A stretch of 64,000 bases of DNA, taken from positions 17,719 to 81,718 of the forward strand of contig MKSW01000015.1 of assembly GCA_001897425.1 (NCBI GenBank). Reading direction: 5' to 3'. Of the stretch, positions 17,367 through 28,507 are shown in pieces. The stretch is from Actinobacteria bacterium 69-20. Lineage in GTDB: Bacteria > Actinomycetota > Actinomycetes > Mycobacteriales > Nakamurellaceae. The stretch's first letter is position 1, and each line of letters begins with the position of its first letter. Position numbers and translations under genes: made by a program. The notes below the pieces were generated by a model. It was not told the DNA's origin. It did no database searches and saw nothing but the letters and a program-made list of their open reading frames with translations.

Positions 17367-18333
17367 CCGGAACCACCCAGCTGTGCAGCCGGACGGCGCG
17401 TGCCGCGGCCAGGGCGCAGCGCAGGGCGTCCACGCCGTCGGTGATCGACGGGTAGCCGGTGACGGTGCCGTCGACGGCTTCGGCGAATTCCGCCAGTTCC
17501 CGGCGCAACCAGTCATCGGCGGAGTGATCTTCGGTTGTCGCGCCATCGGCGGTTGCGATGTGCAGCGTCCGCGACTCGTCGATGTGGATCATCCCGGACT
17601 CACCTTGCACCACGAACAGCGTTCGCGGCGCGGCATTGTAGGAGAGCCCGAAGGACAGCGAGATCCCTGCCGCGGCGCCGTTGGCGTACTCGGCGGAGAT
17701 CTGCGCCGACTTGTCCGCGCCGCTCGGAAGCTGCACCACTTGGCAGGCGACCCGGCTCGGCCTGCTGTCAAGGAGCCAGCCGATCCGGTCGAAAGCGTGA
17801 TGCGATTGGAGCTGGAGCGTTCCGCCACCGGCGGCAAGATCCCAATACCAGGTCGGAGTCGTGCGGTACGCCTCGACGACCACGTCGGAGACGAAATAGG
17901 GTTTGCCGATGGCTCCGGATTTCACCGCTTCGTGGGCACGGCGCCACTCGGACCGGAAGCGATAGCTGAAGCCGACCATCCAGACCTTCGCAGAATGCGC
18001 TGCGGCAGCATCGATCTGGTCTGCTTCGTCCTGCGTGTTGCACAGTGGCTTGTCGACCAGAACGTGGACGCCGGATCGCGCTGCGGCCAGACACGCGGGC
18101 AGATGCAGGTGATGCGGCAGCCCAATGTAAACGGCGTCAATTCGAGGCCCGTCGAAGAGCTCCTCCATGGTGCGATATCCGGCGGCACCGTATGCGCCAC
18201 TCAGCTCGGTCGCACGGTCGAGGTTCGCGTCGGCCACCGACGTCACATCGAATCTGCCGGTATCGACGGCTGCCGCCGCAATTCGTCGACCCATGATGCC
18301 GGCGCCGAGGATCCCAAGGCGGATCACGGTCAT
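17359..18333 (-). CDS. Gfo/Idh/MocA family oxidoreductase
   Basis: A 324-residue NAD(P)-dependent sugar or cyclitol oxidoreductase. Start ATG 18333 (MTVIRLGILGAGIMGRRIA), 4 bp after the SDR stop. The Rossmann motif GILGAGIMGRR is at 7-17, followed by DAVYIGLPHHLHLPACLAA and the EKP-equivalent motif HVLVDKPLCN, where Asp replaces the usual Glu but the Lys is kept. GFSYRFRSEWRRA and the GGGTLQLQSHHAFDRIGWL helix with the conserved Asp-x-x-x-His region (here SHHAFD) complete the active site. It probably oxidises or reduces a sugar-derived intermediate of the operon pathway. Confidence 0.9.
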   Translation of the reverse strand: MTVIRLGILGAGIMGRRIAAAAVDTGRFDVTSVADANLDRATELSGAYGAAGYRTMEELFDGPRIDAVYIGLPHHLHLPACLAAARSGVHVLVDKPLCNTQDEADQIDAAAAHSAKVWMVGFSYRFRSEWRRAHEAVKSGAIGKPYFVSDVVVEAYRTTPTWYWDLAAGGGTLQLQSHHAFDRIGWLLDSRPSRVACQVVQLPSGADKSAQISAEYANGAAAGISLSFGLSYNAAPRTLFVVQGESGMIHIDESRTLHIATADGATTEDHSADDWLRRELAEFAEAVDGTVTGYPSITDGVDALRCALAAARAVRLHSWVVPGE

Positions 18334-18337
18334 CTCC

Positions 18338-19096
18338 TCACATTCCGAGCAGTTCGCCACCGTCGACGACGATGTCCTGCATGGCGACATGATCGCTGGC
18401 CGGTGACAAGAGGAACGACACGACGCTCGCAATGTCTCGGGCCGTGCCGACGCGTCCGGCCGGGATTCTGGGTCGGAGGGCTTCGAGACTGCCATCGGCG
18501 AGGTCTGCGACCGAGGAGTGATCTCCGGCGAGTTGCCGCATCATCTCGGTGTCGGTAGCGCCGGGCGAGACCGTGTTGATCCGGACGCCGTCGCTGAGGA
18601 CCTCCATGGCAAGCACCCGAAGCGCCTGGCGCAGTGCGGCTTTCGACGCCGAGTACGCGGCTTGGCGCATGCGCGGCATGCGTGCGGCTATCGACGCGAC
18701 TCCGACGATCGCACCGCCGCCGGATCGCGCCATCGCGGCCGCGTATTGCTGGGCGACATGGAAGCACCCGATGGCATTGACCCGCAGGACCTCTTCGAAT
18801 TCGGATACCGGCGTGGTGAGGGCCGGCGAGGTGCGGAAAATGCCCGCCGCGATGGCGACGCGATCAGCCGCGGAACTTTGTGCGACGAGGTCCGCTACCG
18901 AATCCGGGTCGCGCACGTCGACCTTCACTGCGGATGCGTCAACGCCCCGTGCGGCCAGGGCTTGCGCCGCGTCCTGCGCATGTTCCGCGTCGACATCGGC
19001 AATCAGGAGGGCGCGCGCGGGGTCTGCACCGGCGAGTTCTTCGGCGATAGCACGCCCAATCCCACGCGCGGCACCCACTATGACGGTCAGACTCAT
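18338..19096 (-). CDS. Short-chain dehydrogenase/reductase (SDR)
   Basis: A 252-residue classical SDR. It has the cofactor motif VGAARGIGRAIAEELAG near the N-terminus, DVDAEHAQD after strand 2 (NAD preference suggested by Asp), the IVGVASIAARMPRMRQAAYSASKAAL region with catalytic Ser, Tyr and Lys (YSASK), and INTVSPGATDTEMM. Its ATG overlaps the phosphotriesterase-family stop by 4 bp and it ends 4 bp before the Gfo/Idh gene. Its substrate is likely an alcohol or ketone of the same pathway. Confidence 0.92.
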   Translation of the reverse strand: MSLTVIVGAARGIGRAIAEELAGADPARALLIADVDAEHAQDAAQALAARGVDASAVKVDVRDPDSVADLVAQSSAADRVAIAAGIFRTSPALTTPVSEFEEVLRVNAIGCFHVAQQYAAAMARSGGGAIVGVASIAARMPRMRQAAYSASKAALRQALRVLAMEVLSDGVRINTVSPGATDTEMMRQLAGDHSSVADLADGSLEALRPRIPAGRVGTARDIASVVSFLLSPASDHVAMQDIVVDGGELLGM

Positions 19097-20058
19097 CGGA
19101 TCACCTTCGGCTCGGAGAATTGGAAAGCGCGGCTGGGGTTAAGGACCGTCATCTGATGGATATCAACTTCGGATACGCCCCGGTCACGCAGCATCGGTAG
19201 GAAGTTCGCGATCACGTTGGCGTAGCCGACGCCGCCATACGTCTGGAGTTGGCCGAGCTCGCAGATATCGTTCGCCAGCATGATTTGGCCGGCCAGGCCT
19301 TCCGCACAGAGACGGGCGACATTGTCGACGCGGAATTCAAGTGGCGCGTAGCCGTCGATGAACGCGAGGTTGTCAATGCTCAGCCACGCGCCTCGCTCGG
19401 CGATCGGAAGCCACCAGCTGATGCCTCGCCGGTCGCCGAGGTGCGAGATGATGACGTGCTCGGCGGCAACTCCCTCCTCAGCGAGAACGTCGAGCTGCTC
19501 GATGGCCAGCTCTCCCCAATGCGTGGTGTGGGTGAGTATCGGGCAGCCGGTGCGTATGTGCGCCCGCCCAGCAGCGCGGAAAACGCGCTCGTTCGCCGGG
19601 CTGAGCGCGCCACGCTCGGTTCCGATCTCGCCGACAAATCCAGGGCGAATTCCGGAATCGTCGACACCGTCCAGGATTTCCCGAATCAGTAGCGCCGCAA
19701 GATCATTCGTCGAAGTCTCGTAGATGTATCTGGGGTAGACAACCTCCCGGTACCAGCCGGCCCCCATGACAATATTGACGCCCGACGCCTCGCTGATTCG
19801 CCGCAGCGCCCGCGGATTACGCCCGATGCCTATGTTCGTCGGATCGCAGATGGTTCCGCCACCGGCATCTCGGTAGAGATTGACTTCCTCAAGCATGATC
19901 GATTCGTCATCGAAAATGACGTCGTAGCGGGGTTTCTGGAAGTCCCATGCGTCGATCATCACGTGGTCGTGGCTGAGGGTGACCCCCAACTGGTCCGGTG
20001 AGACGGGGCCACGGACGGTCATCACCTGTCCGGCCCAGCTCATTGGCGCGGTCGTCAT
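19093..20058 (-). CDS. Phosphotriesterase (PTE) family hydrolase
   Basis: A 321-residue PTE-family TIM-barrel. Ligands seen: His30 and His32 in TLSHDHVM, Glu144 in FVGEIGTERG (glutamate instead of carboxylated lysine), His177 in ILTHTTH, His206 in IISHLGDRR and Asp264 in LANDICELG. Families with Glu at the bridging position include the sugar-lactone-phosphate lactonases and E. coli Php (YhfV), not the organophosphate hydrolases. A lactonase role after the neighbouring dehydrogenases is therefore attractive. It is coupled by 4-bp overlaps to the ABC ATPase upstream and the SDR downstream. Confidence 0.88.
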   Translation of the reverse strand: MTTAPMSWAGQVMTVRGPVSPDQLGVTLSHDHVMIDAWDFQKPRYDVIFDDESIMLEEVNLYRDAGGGTICDPTNIGIGRNPRALRRISEASGVNIVMGAGWYREVVYPRYIYETSTNDLAALLIREILDGVDDSGIRPGFVGEIGTERGALSPANERVFRAAGRAHIRTGCPILTHTTHWGELAIEQLDVLAEEGVAAEHVIISHLGDRRGISWWLPIAERGAWLSIDNLAFIDGYAPLEFRVDNVARLCAEGLAGQIMLANDICELGQLQTYGGVGYANVIANFLPMLRDRGVSEVDIHQMTVLNPSRAFQFSEPKVIR

Positions 20059-20936
20059 CGGCTTATTTCCTTGCCATTTCGTGGTTTTGCGCCGGCCATC
20101 CCGTCCTTGGTGACATCGGGATGCGGGTACGCCTCCAACAGGGCGACTGTGTAGGGGTGTTGGGGTCTTTCGAAAACGTCGACGGTGGGCCCGTGCTCGA
20201 CGACCGCCCCGGCGCGCATGATTGCGACGTGGTCAGCCATCCCCGCAAGAACCGGAAGTTGGTGTGAGACGAAAACGATGGCCAGGCCGTGACTGTCGCG
20301 CAGATCCAGGAAGAGGTTGACGATCTCTGTTTGGATCGAGACGTCCAAGGCGCTCACGGCCTCGTCCGCAATGATGATTTCGGGCCCGGCAGCCAGGGCG
20401 CGGGCTATGGCCACGCGCTGCCGCTGGCCACCCGACAGGTCCCGGGGTCGGCGGGTTGCGAAGGAGGCGGGTAGCCGAACGTTCCCGAGCTGTTCGGCTA
20501 CGAAGCCTTTGGGCGACTGAGAGCCGATCTGCCGATGCACTCGGCCCACCTCCAGGATCGCGCTTCCCACCGACAGGCGCGGATTGAGCGAGGCGTACGG
20601 GTCCTGAAAGACCATTTGAATCCGGCGCCGCACATCGCGCAAACCGGCGCCAGTCATGGCTCTGACATTGATGTCGCGGAATTGGATTTCACCTGCATCG
20701 GGCTCGATCATGCGGGTGATGCACCGCGCCGTCGTGGACTTGCCGCTACCGGACTCGCCTGCGATACCGAGAATCTCACCGCGTCGCAGGGTGAACGACA
20801 CGTCGTCGACGGCGCGGAGGATCTTGGCGGGAACTCGCCGCAGCCAGTCACCGACGGTGCGCCTGCTGCTGAACTCTTTCACGAGCCCGGTCACCGAAAG
20901 CAATGGCGGACCGGGAACTTCGCCAAAAATGCTCAT
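20055..20936 (-). CDS. Dipeptide/oligopeptide-type ABC transporter ATP-binding protein (DppF/OppF-like)
   Basis: A 293-residue ATPase. Start ATG 20936, overlapping the first ATPase by 4 bp; a longer frame runs through that gene and is rejected. Walker A GESGSGKST, signature LSGGQRQR, Walker B IIIADEAVSALD and the H-loop VFVSHQ are all present, with the FQDPYASLNPR Q-loop typical of DppF/OppF. The last part carries HPYTVALLEAYPHPD. It should energise the two permeases together with the DppD-like subunit. Confidence 0.93.
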   Translation of the reverse strand: MSIFGEVPGPPLLSVTGLVKEFSSRRTVGDWLRRVPAKILRAVDDVSFTLRRGEILGIAGESGSGKSTTARCITRMIEPDAGEIQFRDINVRAMTGAGLRDVRRRIQMVFQDPYASLNPRLSVGSAILEVGRVHRQIGSQSPKGFVAEQLGNVRLPASFATRRPRDLSGGQRQRVAIARALAAGPEIIIADEAVSALDVSIQTEIVNLFLDLRDSHGLAIVFVSHQLPVLAGMADHVAIMRAGAVVEHGPTVDVFERPQHPYTVALLEAYPHPDVTKDGMAGAKPRNGKEISR

Positions 20937-21966
20937 TGTCGCCCCCCGGTCGGCACGGCGGCCGCTATGTCGGCGACGTGACTGGCATCGACGAATGGGC
21001 AGGCGCTCAGGTGCGCGTCGTCTCGACCCGGCAGGCTCATGTCCACGTGCCGACATTCCGGTCGCGCGAAGCGGCAACGCGGTTCGAAGGGGCACCCGCC
21101 TTGGTACGCGACGGTGCCGAGCGGCGGGCCTTGGATGGTCGGTCGACGGTAGCCGGGCTGCGGGATCGTCAGGTCCGGCACCGCATCCAGCAGCGCCCGG
21201 GTATACGGGTGCCGGGGGGCGGAATAGACCTGCGCAATCGTGCCCGACTCGACGACGAAGCCGCCGTACATGACGACCACGCGATCGCACATTGCGCTGA
21301 TCACACCGAAGTCGTGCGATACGAGAAGGACGGACATCCCGCTCTCCTCGCGCAGGCGCTTGATCAGGGCGAGCACCTGAGCTTGGGTGGAGACGTCGAG
21401 CGCGGTCGTCGGCTCGTCGGCTATCAACAGGCGCGGGTTCGCCGCGATCGCTAACGCGAGCATGACGCGTTGTCGCATTCCACCGCTGAGCTCGTGCGGG
21501 TACACGCGCAGCCTCGCTGCCGGATCGGGGATCTCGACCTGTCCGAGGAGCTCGACAGCGCGATCGTGCGCGGCATGATCGGCGATACCGGCGTTGACGC
21601 GCAGGGTTTCGACAAGTTGCCTGCCGATGCGCAGAGTCGGATTCAGCGACGTGAATGGATCCTGGAAGATCATTCCGATGGTGTGAGCCCGCAGGGCACG
21701 CAACTCGCCGTTCGACATGTCAAGAACGTCGCGGCCGTCGACGTGCACAGACCCGGCGGTGACGCGGCCGCCGCGGGGCATCAGACGCAGCGCAGCGCGG
21801 CAGGTCAGGCTCTTGCCTGAGCCCGATTCCCCTACGAGTCCGACGATCTCGCCGCGGTCGACGGTAAGACTCACGTCGTGGACCGCGGTGGTCTCAACGC
21901 CCCGCTTGCGAAATCCCACCCGCAGATGGTTGACGGACAAGATGGGCGCGACAGGCTGAGACATGG

Positions 21967-21970
<4 letters not shown>
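20933..21970 (-). CDS. Dipeptide/oligopeptide-type ABC transporter ATP-binding protein (DppD/OppD-like)
   Basis: A 345-residue ATPase with Walker A GESGSGKSL, Q-loop FQDPFTSLNPTLR, signature LSGGMRQR, Walker B LLIADEPTTALD and H-loop LVSHDFG. The C-terminal extension contains the cysteine pattern CPFEPRC-x6-C, typical of the oligopeptide ATPase C-terminal domain (oligo_HPY), which in some members holds an Fe-S cluster. Start is GTG 21970 (overlapping the permease stop) or ATG 21964. Second ATPase of the importer. Confidence 0.93.
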
Positions 21971-23761
<1,791 letters not shown>

Positions 23762-23784
23762 TCACTACTCCTGTCCGACGCCGG

Positions 23785-25476
23785 CTACTTCGCGATCCAC
23801 GCCGTGAGCAATGTGTCGTACCCGATCGGGTTGGTGACGTCATCGCACACGTTCGCTGCGCGAGCCTTCACCAGGGGCAGGTCCAGGACATTGAGCGCAG
23901 GCAGCTGTTCGGCCATCGCAGCCTGAATCTTCGGCCATTGTTGCGCTCGCGTCGCGTCGTCGGCCGTGTGGATGAACTCCTTGACCATCGACTCGATGGT
24001 CGGATCCGACCACCAGGTGAAGAAACCGTTGGTGCTACCGGGCATCCCGTAGAAGGTGGCGAACTCGTCCGGGATGGGCACGTCGCTGGCCGCCAGGGCA
24101 TAGGGAAGCATGATGTCGTAGGTGCCTCCCGTGAAGTTCTTGCTCAGCGTTGCCTGATCTTCGGGGCGAAGCTCGACCGTCACGCCGATCTCGGCCCACT
24201 CGGCCTGCAGTACCACCGCCAGCGCCTGGAATGCGGTGCTACCGCTGGGGAACTCCAGGGTGGCCTTGAAGCCCGACGGGAATGCGGACCCAGCCATGAG
24301 CGACTTGGCTTTGGCGACATCGAAGGCGAACGGGGGCACGGCGGAATCGTTGCCGTCATAGTGCAACTGGGGCAGGAAGCTGTTGGGCACCGTGCCCAGC
24401 CCCTGGTAGATCTTCTTGTTGATAGCGTCGCGATCAATCGAGAGATTGAGCGCCTGCCGCACATTGACGTCCTTGAATTCTGCTTTCTTGTGGTTGACCG
24501 ACAGCAGGATCCACGACGGGATCTTGAACGCGTCGACCATCACGCCGTTCGTGTGCTGGAGTGCCTCGACCTGGGACCATGGGACCGAGTCGATCGACTG
24601 AGCCTGCCCGCCGTTGAGCGCGAGGATTCGCGTGTTGTCGTCCGTCACGAAGTTGAAGACGACCTTGTCCAGCAGTGGCCGATCCGGCTGCCAGTAGTTC
24701 GGGTTCTTCACGAACGTGATCGATGAACCCTTTTTCCACGAGTCGAGCATGAACGGGCCGCTGCCCACGGGCTTTTCGAAGAACGCTGCACCCTGCGCCT
24801 TGACCAGCTTCGCGGGAAGAATTACCGCCGCAACCATCGCCAGCTGATAGAGGAAACCACCGGTCACCTCGCTGAGGTTGATCCGCACGTCCGATGGATC
24901 GAGTACATCGGTCGACTTGTATCCCGCCGCGAACGCGGCCCACTGATCCTGCTTCGGATCTGCCCACATGTCGAGCGTGGACTTGACATCCTCAGCGGTG
25001 ATGGGGTCCCCGTTGGAGAACTTGGCGTTGTCGCGGATGTGGAAGTCGTACGACAGCCCGTCGGCCGCGACGGTCCACTTGTCGGCTATGGCAGGAACGA
25101 TGTCCGAGCTCTTGCCGCTCGGGTCCATCCGGACGAGGCCCTCGTAGATCAGATTGATGGCTTCGCCGTCGCCCCAGCCGCCGGGTGTGTTGTAGGGGCT
25201 GAGAGACAGCGTCTGATTCTGGCGCGCCGCGATCAACGTGCCGCCGGGCGTCGGGGTGCCCTCGCAGACACTCGAGACGTTACTCGCGGTCGTTCCGGAC
25301 GAAGACGAACTCGCGCTTTGGGTTTCCGATGCGGAACCCGACGAGGTTGAACCGGCAGAGCTGCTCCCTGCCGATGAGTTCGACGTCGATGCCGGCGCGC
25401 CCGAGCTCGAGCAGGCCGCAACGGTCATCGCGACGATGGCTGCCAATGCGACTGCAATGGCGTTTGACTTTTTCAC
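23785..25476 (-). CDS. ABC transporter substrate-binding lipoprotein, family 5 (SBP_bac_5)
   Basis: A 563-residue binding protein. The signal MKKSNAIAVALAAIVAMTVAACSS ends in lipobox VAAC, and a Ser-rich linker follows to about residue 70. The mature domain has GGTLIAARQNQTLSLSPYN and DKWTVAADGLSYDFHIRDNAKFSNGDPITAEDV, the family-5 core (given here as two separate blocks). It is the first gene of the 12-gene leftward operon. Family-5 proteins bind peptides, opines, nickel chelates or oligosaccharides; the sugar-type enzymes in the operon leave an opine, glycopeptide or saccharide as open options. Confidence 0.93.
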   Translation of the reverse strand: MKKSNAIAVALAAIVAMTVAACSSSGAPASTSNSSAGSSSAGSTSSGSASETQSASSSSSGTTASNVSSVCEGTPTPGGTLIAARQNQTLSLSPYNTPGGWGDGEAINLIYEGLVRMDPSGKSSDIVPAIADKWTVAADGLSYDFHIRDNAKFSNGDPITAEDVKSTLDMWADPKQDQWAAFAAGYKSTDVLDPSDVRINLSEVTGGFLYQLAMVAAVILPAKLVKAQGAAFFEKPVGSGPFMLDSWKKGSSITFVKNPNYWQPDRPLLDKVVFNFVTDDNTRILALNGGQAQSIDSVPWSQVEALQHTNGVMVDAFKIPSWILLSVNHKKAEFKDVNVRQALNLSIDRDAINKKIYQGLGTVPNSFLPQLHYDGNDSAVPPFAFDVAKAKSLMAGSAFPSGFKATLEFPSGSTAFQALAVVLQAEWAEIGVTVELRPEDQATLSKNFTGGTYDIMLPYALAASDVPIPDEFATFYGMPGSTNGFFTWWSDPTIESMVKEFIHTADDATRAQQWPKIQAAMAEQLPALNVLDLPLVKARAANVCDDVTNPIGYDTLLTAWIAK

Positions 25477-25589
25477 AGAGGACTCCTCCTGGTTGGTTTC
25501 ATTGCCCTTGCGATATGACGTTTGCGACTGGATGCGTCCGAGGTAAGTTCACATATGAAAACTCAGGTTTCGAGTACCAATGTCTAGCA

Positions 25590-25936
25590 TCACCTCTGGC
25601 GGTCGCGCAAGAGGGAGATTCGATTTCGCCGGCAGGTACGCGCTTGCATGCACGCAGGACCGCAACATAACGGGGCGGTCAAGCCCCCGGCCGCAGCGAT
25701 CGCCAGACAGGAGGGGCCGTCGACGAGTTGGAAGATCACGCACTTGCGCCCACGGTCATGACGTACTCGGTCGCATCGAGCTGCCAGCATGCGTTCGGCG
25801 CCAGACAGACGAATCGCCGATACGAGGCTCCGGGCCTCACCTCACCGGCACGGCGGACAGGTGACACCGTCCCCATGACAGCCCCATCAAGAACATTGAT
25901 GAGATTTTCGCGCTCGTGAATTCGCAATTCCTTGAC
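25590..25936 (-). pseudogene. Decayed IS481-type transposase fragment (integrase core), frameshifted
   Basis: Reading leftwards from 25936, one frame gives VRRAGEVRPGASYRRFV and then APNACWQLDATEYVMTVG before a stop at 25736-25738. A second frame resumes between about 25760 and 25742 with CVIFQLVD and LAIA. Together these match the start of the IS481/rve integrase core, in which WQLDATEY carries the first catalytic Asp (codon near 25777) and VIFQLVDDHSR follows. The second and third acidic residues and both ends are gone. It occupies the gap between the tautomerase gene and the Opp-like operon and marks an old insertion. No terminal inverted repeats were found. Confidence 0.6.
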
Positions 25937-26073
25937 AATTGTCTCGGAACACGAACGCCCCGGGCGGTTGGCCAGAGCGCACGTGGCCGACGCGCCAACT
26001 GCCAGCGGTTCAATTCATCGCCGCTGGGTCATAGGCGCGCCTCACACGCGAAGTCGGCTTTCGCCGAGGATTC

Positions 26074-26394
26074 CTACGGCGAATCGGATGCGACAGTGTG
26101 CCACTGGACGTGGACATTGTCCGCCGGGCATTCCCATAGTTCGGCAACGCTCGTGCGCAGAGCCGTGGTTGCGGCGGAGCGCGCATTCTCGGGCCGGCTT
26201 CGACCGTAGATGTCTACGACGACGAATCTCGTCGTGTGGCCGTCGCCGTCGCAAGCAGCAGCAGCGCTGACATGCTGGGCGAAAGCACCCCCTGGGGGAA
26301 GTCCGAGCGCTTCGGCCACCGTCCTAGCGATGTGCGTGCATGCTCTCGCTGTGGACCCTAGCGGGGGCTCTGCGGTGACGGTGATGAATGGCAT
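26074..26394 (-). CDS. Tautomerase superfamily protein (4-oxalocrotonate tautomerase/MIF-like)
   Basis: A 106-residue protein. Start ATG 26394, 2 bp after the SIS gene stop, so that Pro becomes residue 1 after Met removal (MPFITVTAEPP), the catalytic residue of the tautomerase superfamily. It then has ARTVAEALGLPPGGAFAQHV and TRFVVVDIYGRSRPENARSAA. It is longer than the classical 62-residue subunits and closer to the long tautomerase forms. It is third in the kinase-SIS-tautomerase operon and may isomerise a keto-enol intermediate or a released sugar derivative. The role is inferred. Confidence 0.72.
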   Translation of the reverse strand: MPFITVTAEPPLGSTARACTHIARTVAEALGLPPGGAFAQHVSAAAACDGDGHTTRFVVVDIYGRSRPENARSAATTALRTSVAELWECPADNVHVQWHTVASDSP

Positions 26395-26396
26395 CG

Positions 26397-27314
26397 TCAG
26401 CTCAGCTGCACCGAACGGGACAAGTGCTGTGGTCTGTCCGAGTCTCGCCCGACGCTGTCGGCGAGCTTCAGCGCGAGCCGGTGGACCGCGACAATTTGGG
26501 CCAATGGGTCGATGTCGGGTTCCCACACGGTGGCGCCTGTCGACTGAACGGACTCCCGGACGAAAGCGGGTAGCGGGTCCAGTGACCACACGAGCGTGTG
26601 CGGCCCCGCAGCGGAGATGGGCCCATGTTGGTACTCCATGACCGCATATGCCTCGGTCCATGCTCCCGCCGCTTCGCGGCACTTGAGTGCTGCCTCGTGG
26701 GCAAGTCCGATCGTCCAGTCGGTCCCGAGGAACACCACGTGCGAGGGTAATACTCGGGGCATTTTCAAATCGAGGGCAGCCCTCGCCTGATCCGGAAGAT
26801 CGGTGAGATTCTCGCCGAGACTGGCGCGCAGCAAGGTCAGAGCCGACGTTGCGAATCGAGTCTGGACAACCGACTGCTCGTCCGCGTAGTCCAGCAATAT
26901 CGTCTGGTCGCACATAGTCGCGATCGGTGTGCCCGGCTCCCCGACAATACCGACAATGGCGGTCTTCCCGTGGAATTGTTCGACGACTCTCACCACATCA
27001 CTGGTCGTGCCTGATCGCGATAGAACGACAAGCGCTTCGGCCGGATCAACGTAAGGGATTTCGGATGCGATCGCGGCACGGGTACGGCCGAGCCCTGCGG
27101 AATTGCGACGACGTGCGTAGGCCTCGCCGATGTAGAAGGAGGTTCCGCACCCGACGAACAGAACCGGCTCGCCGGCCGCCGGAAGCAGCGGCGTCGTATC
27201 GCCGGCCTCCGCGAGGACCCTGCTCCAGATGTCTGGTTGGCTCGCCACCTCGGCCTGTGTGATCGCCCCGAGCGGGCGGGCATCCGGGAGAATCGCTTTC
27301 CCCTCTACTGTCAT
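26397..27314 (-). CDS. SIS domain sugar isomerase/deglycase (AgaS/FrlB/GlmS C-terminal type)
   Basis: A 305-residue protein with two SIS domains. Seen: VLFVGCGTSFYIGEAYARR (first phosphosugar loop, about 51-69), VVLSRSGTTSDVVRVVEQF (about 96-114), VVFLGTDWTIGLAHEAALKCREAAG with the helix carrying Glu, and EYQHGPISAA. This is the GlmS isomerase-domain layout without the glutaminase part, as in AgaS (amino-sugar-phosphate deaminase/isomerase) and FrlB (fructosamine-6-phosphate deglycase). It overlaps the PfkB kinase gene by 4 bp, so a phosphorylated sugar made by that kinase is its natural substrate. Confidence 0.88.
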   Translation of the reverse strand: MTVEGKAILPDARPLGAITQAEVASQPDIWSRVLAEAGDTTPLLPAAGEPVLFVGCGTSFYIGEAYARRRNSAGLGRTRAAIASEIPYVDPAEALVVLSRSGTTSDVVRVVEQFHGKTAIVGIVGEPGTPIATMCDQTILLDYADEQSVVQTRFATSALTLLRASLGENLTDLPDQARAALDLKMPRVLPSHVVFLGTDWTIGLAHEAALKCREAAGAWTEAYAVMEYQHGPISAAGPHTLVWSLDPLPAFVRESVQSTGATVWEPDIDPLAQIVAVHRLALKLADSVGRDSDRPQHLSRSVQLS

Positions 27315-28294
27315 CGTTGGTGCTCCTGTTCCCTAGGTTCGGTCGCGCATGCTGTGCCGTGGCCGGCGTGCAGTCGAGTGGGCGTACGCAGGTGACCGGT
27401 GCCGCCCATCGCACTCACGGCGTCGGTTCCGCACGCGACTCCACGGGCAAGGGCACGATCCGGACGTTGGCCAGCAAGCACCGCCGCGAGGAATCCTGCA
27501 TTGAAATTGTCGCCAGCCCCGGTAGTATCGACGATTTCAGTCACGCGTCCGGATTCACGTATCAGTTCGTGCTCGGTGACCCATGCGGCGCCCTCCGCGC
27601 CGAGTTTGAGGGCGACGCCGGGGCCACGCGCCGCTAGGAAGCGAGCCGCCTCAATCGGATCGTCGGTCGATAGGCCGAGCCGCCATGCGAGTTGCTGGCA
27701 CTCCGCTGCATTCGGCAAGAAGTAGGTCAGATGTGGGAGCAGGCTTTCGACGGCCATCCAGTCCGCGGCCGGGTCCCACCCCGGATCCAGCGAGGTCGTT
27801 CCTCCCCTGGCGCGTACCTTCGCGAGCAACTCTGGAAGTCCAGCGTGCAACCCCCACTGAAGATAGAACGAACTTACGTGGACGTGGCGTGCTCGGGAGA
27901 GCAGATGTTCCGGAACATCCTGCACACGCAGTTCGCTCATCGCTCCGAGAAACGTCATCAACGCTCGGTCGCCGTCAGGCTGAGTGAGAACGATCGTCAT
28001 ACCCGTGGCGACCTGCGGGCGGACCAGCACTCCGGACGTGTCGACACCGTGTCCGGCCAGGAGACGGGTAGCTAACTCACCAGCTTCATCCGCGCCGACC
28101 GTCGCGCAAAGCGCAACGTCCATGCCTTGGGCCACAAGGCTGGCAGCCGTGATAGCGCCGGAGCTGCCCAGGGTCATGCGCGCCCGCGCCACGAGCTGCT
28201 CGACCTGCCCGAAGACCGGCGGTCCGTCGCACGCCACGACAACGTCGGGGTTGAGCTCGGCGAGGACAAGCACGTCGAGGTGTGCGGCAGGCAT
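27311..28294 (-). CDS. PfkB family carbohydrate kinase
   Basis: A 327-residue ribokinase-like kinase. ATG 28294 is preferred because AAGGA lies 7 bp upstream; the in-frame ATG at 28312 has no such site. The N-terminal LDVLVLAELNPDVVV and the GSSGAITAASLVAQGMDVAL segment hold substrate contacts. The PfkB signature EIVDTTGAGDNFNAGFLAAV near the C-terminus carries the catalytic Asp (GAGD). It heads the leftward kinase-SIS-tautomerase operon and is divergent from the sugar binding-protein gene. It could phosphorylate a fructosamine (FrlD-like), tagatose/fructose-type sugar or nucleoside. Confidence 0.9.
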   Translation of the reverse strand: MPAAHLDVLVLAELNPDVVVACDGPPVFGQVEQLVARARMTLGSSGAITAASLVAQGMDVALCATVGADEAGELATRLLAGHGVDTSGVLVRPQVATGMTIVLTQPDGDRALMTFLGAMSELRVQDVPEHLLSRARHVHVSSFYLQWGLHAGLPELLAKVRARGGTTSLDPGWDPAADWMAVESLLPHLTYFLPNAAECQQLAWRLGLSTDDPIEAARFLAARGPGVALKLGAEGAAWVTEHELIRESGRVTEIVDTTGAGDNFNAGFLAAVLAGQRPDRALARGVACGTDAVSAMGGTGHLRTPTRLHAGHGTACATEPREQEHQR

Positions 28295-28507
28295 GGCGTC
28301 GTCCTTGGGCATTCGAACGCAGGAAAGTCTCGGCGATCGGACAGTACGGCCAGCCGAGGCACCAGGTCAAGCACGACCGAGCACAATTCAGCCATAATTA
28401 ATCAATTCCTCGCTCACTCTTGACTGACTGGTTCGCCCGGTGCACACTTCTTCGTCAAGACCGCGATCGGCGCCAGAGGCCGTCGCACACTGATCAGGAG
28501 GCAAACC
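28295..28507. promoter_or_regulatory. Divergent promoter region of kinase operon and sugar ABC operon
   Basis: About 213 bp between the divergent PfkB and binding-protein genes. The AT-richest stretch of the neighbourhood, CATAATTAATCAATT (28393-28407), lies here and shares CATAAT with the repeats at 35458-35507. A CTTGAC box follows at 28419-28424. GGAGG occurs at 28497-28501 as ribosome-binding site of the binding-protein gene. Control by the DeoR protein of the rightward operon is likely but inferred. Confidence 0.4.

Noticed and set aside
15993..18558. Long plus-strand frames opposite the deacetylase and Gfo/Idh genes
   Set aside because: No ribosome-binding sites or motifs; the minus-strand genes have full active sites and tight coupling.
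20937..21290. N-terminal extension of the second Opp ATPase
   Set aside because: The region is Arg/Pro-rich, overlaps the first ATPase gene in another frame, and ATG 20936 gives the normal start of the domain.
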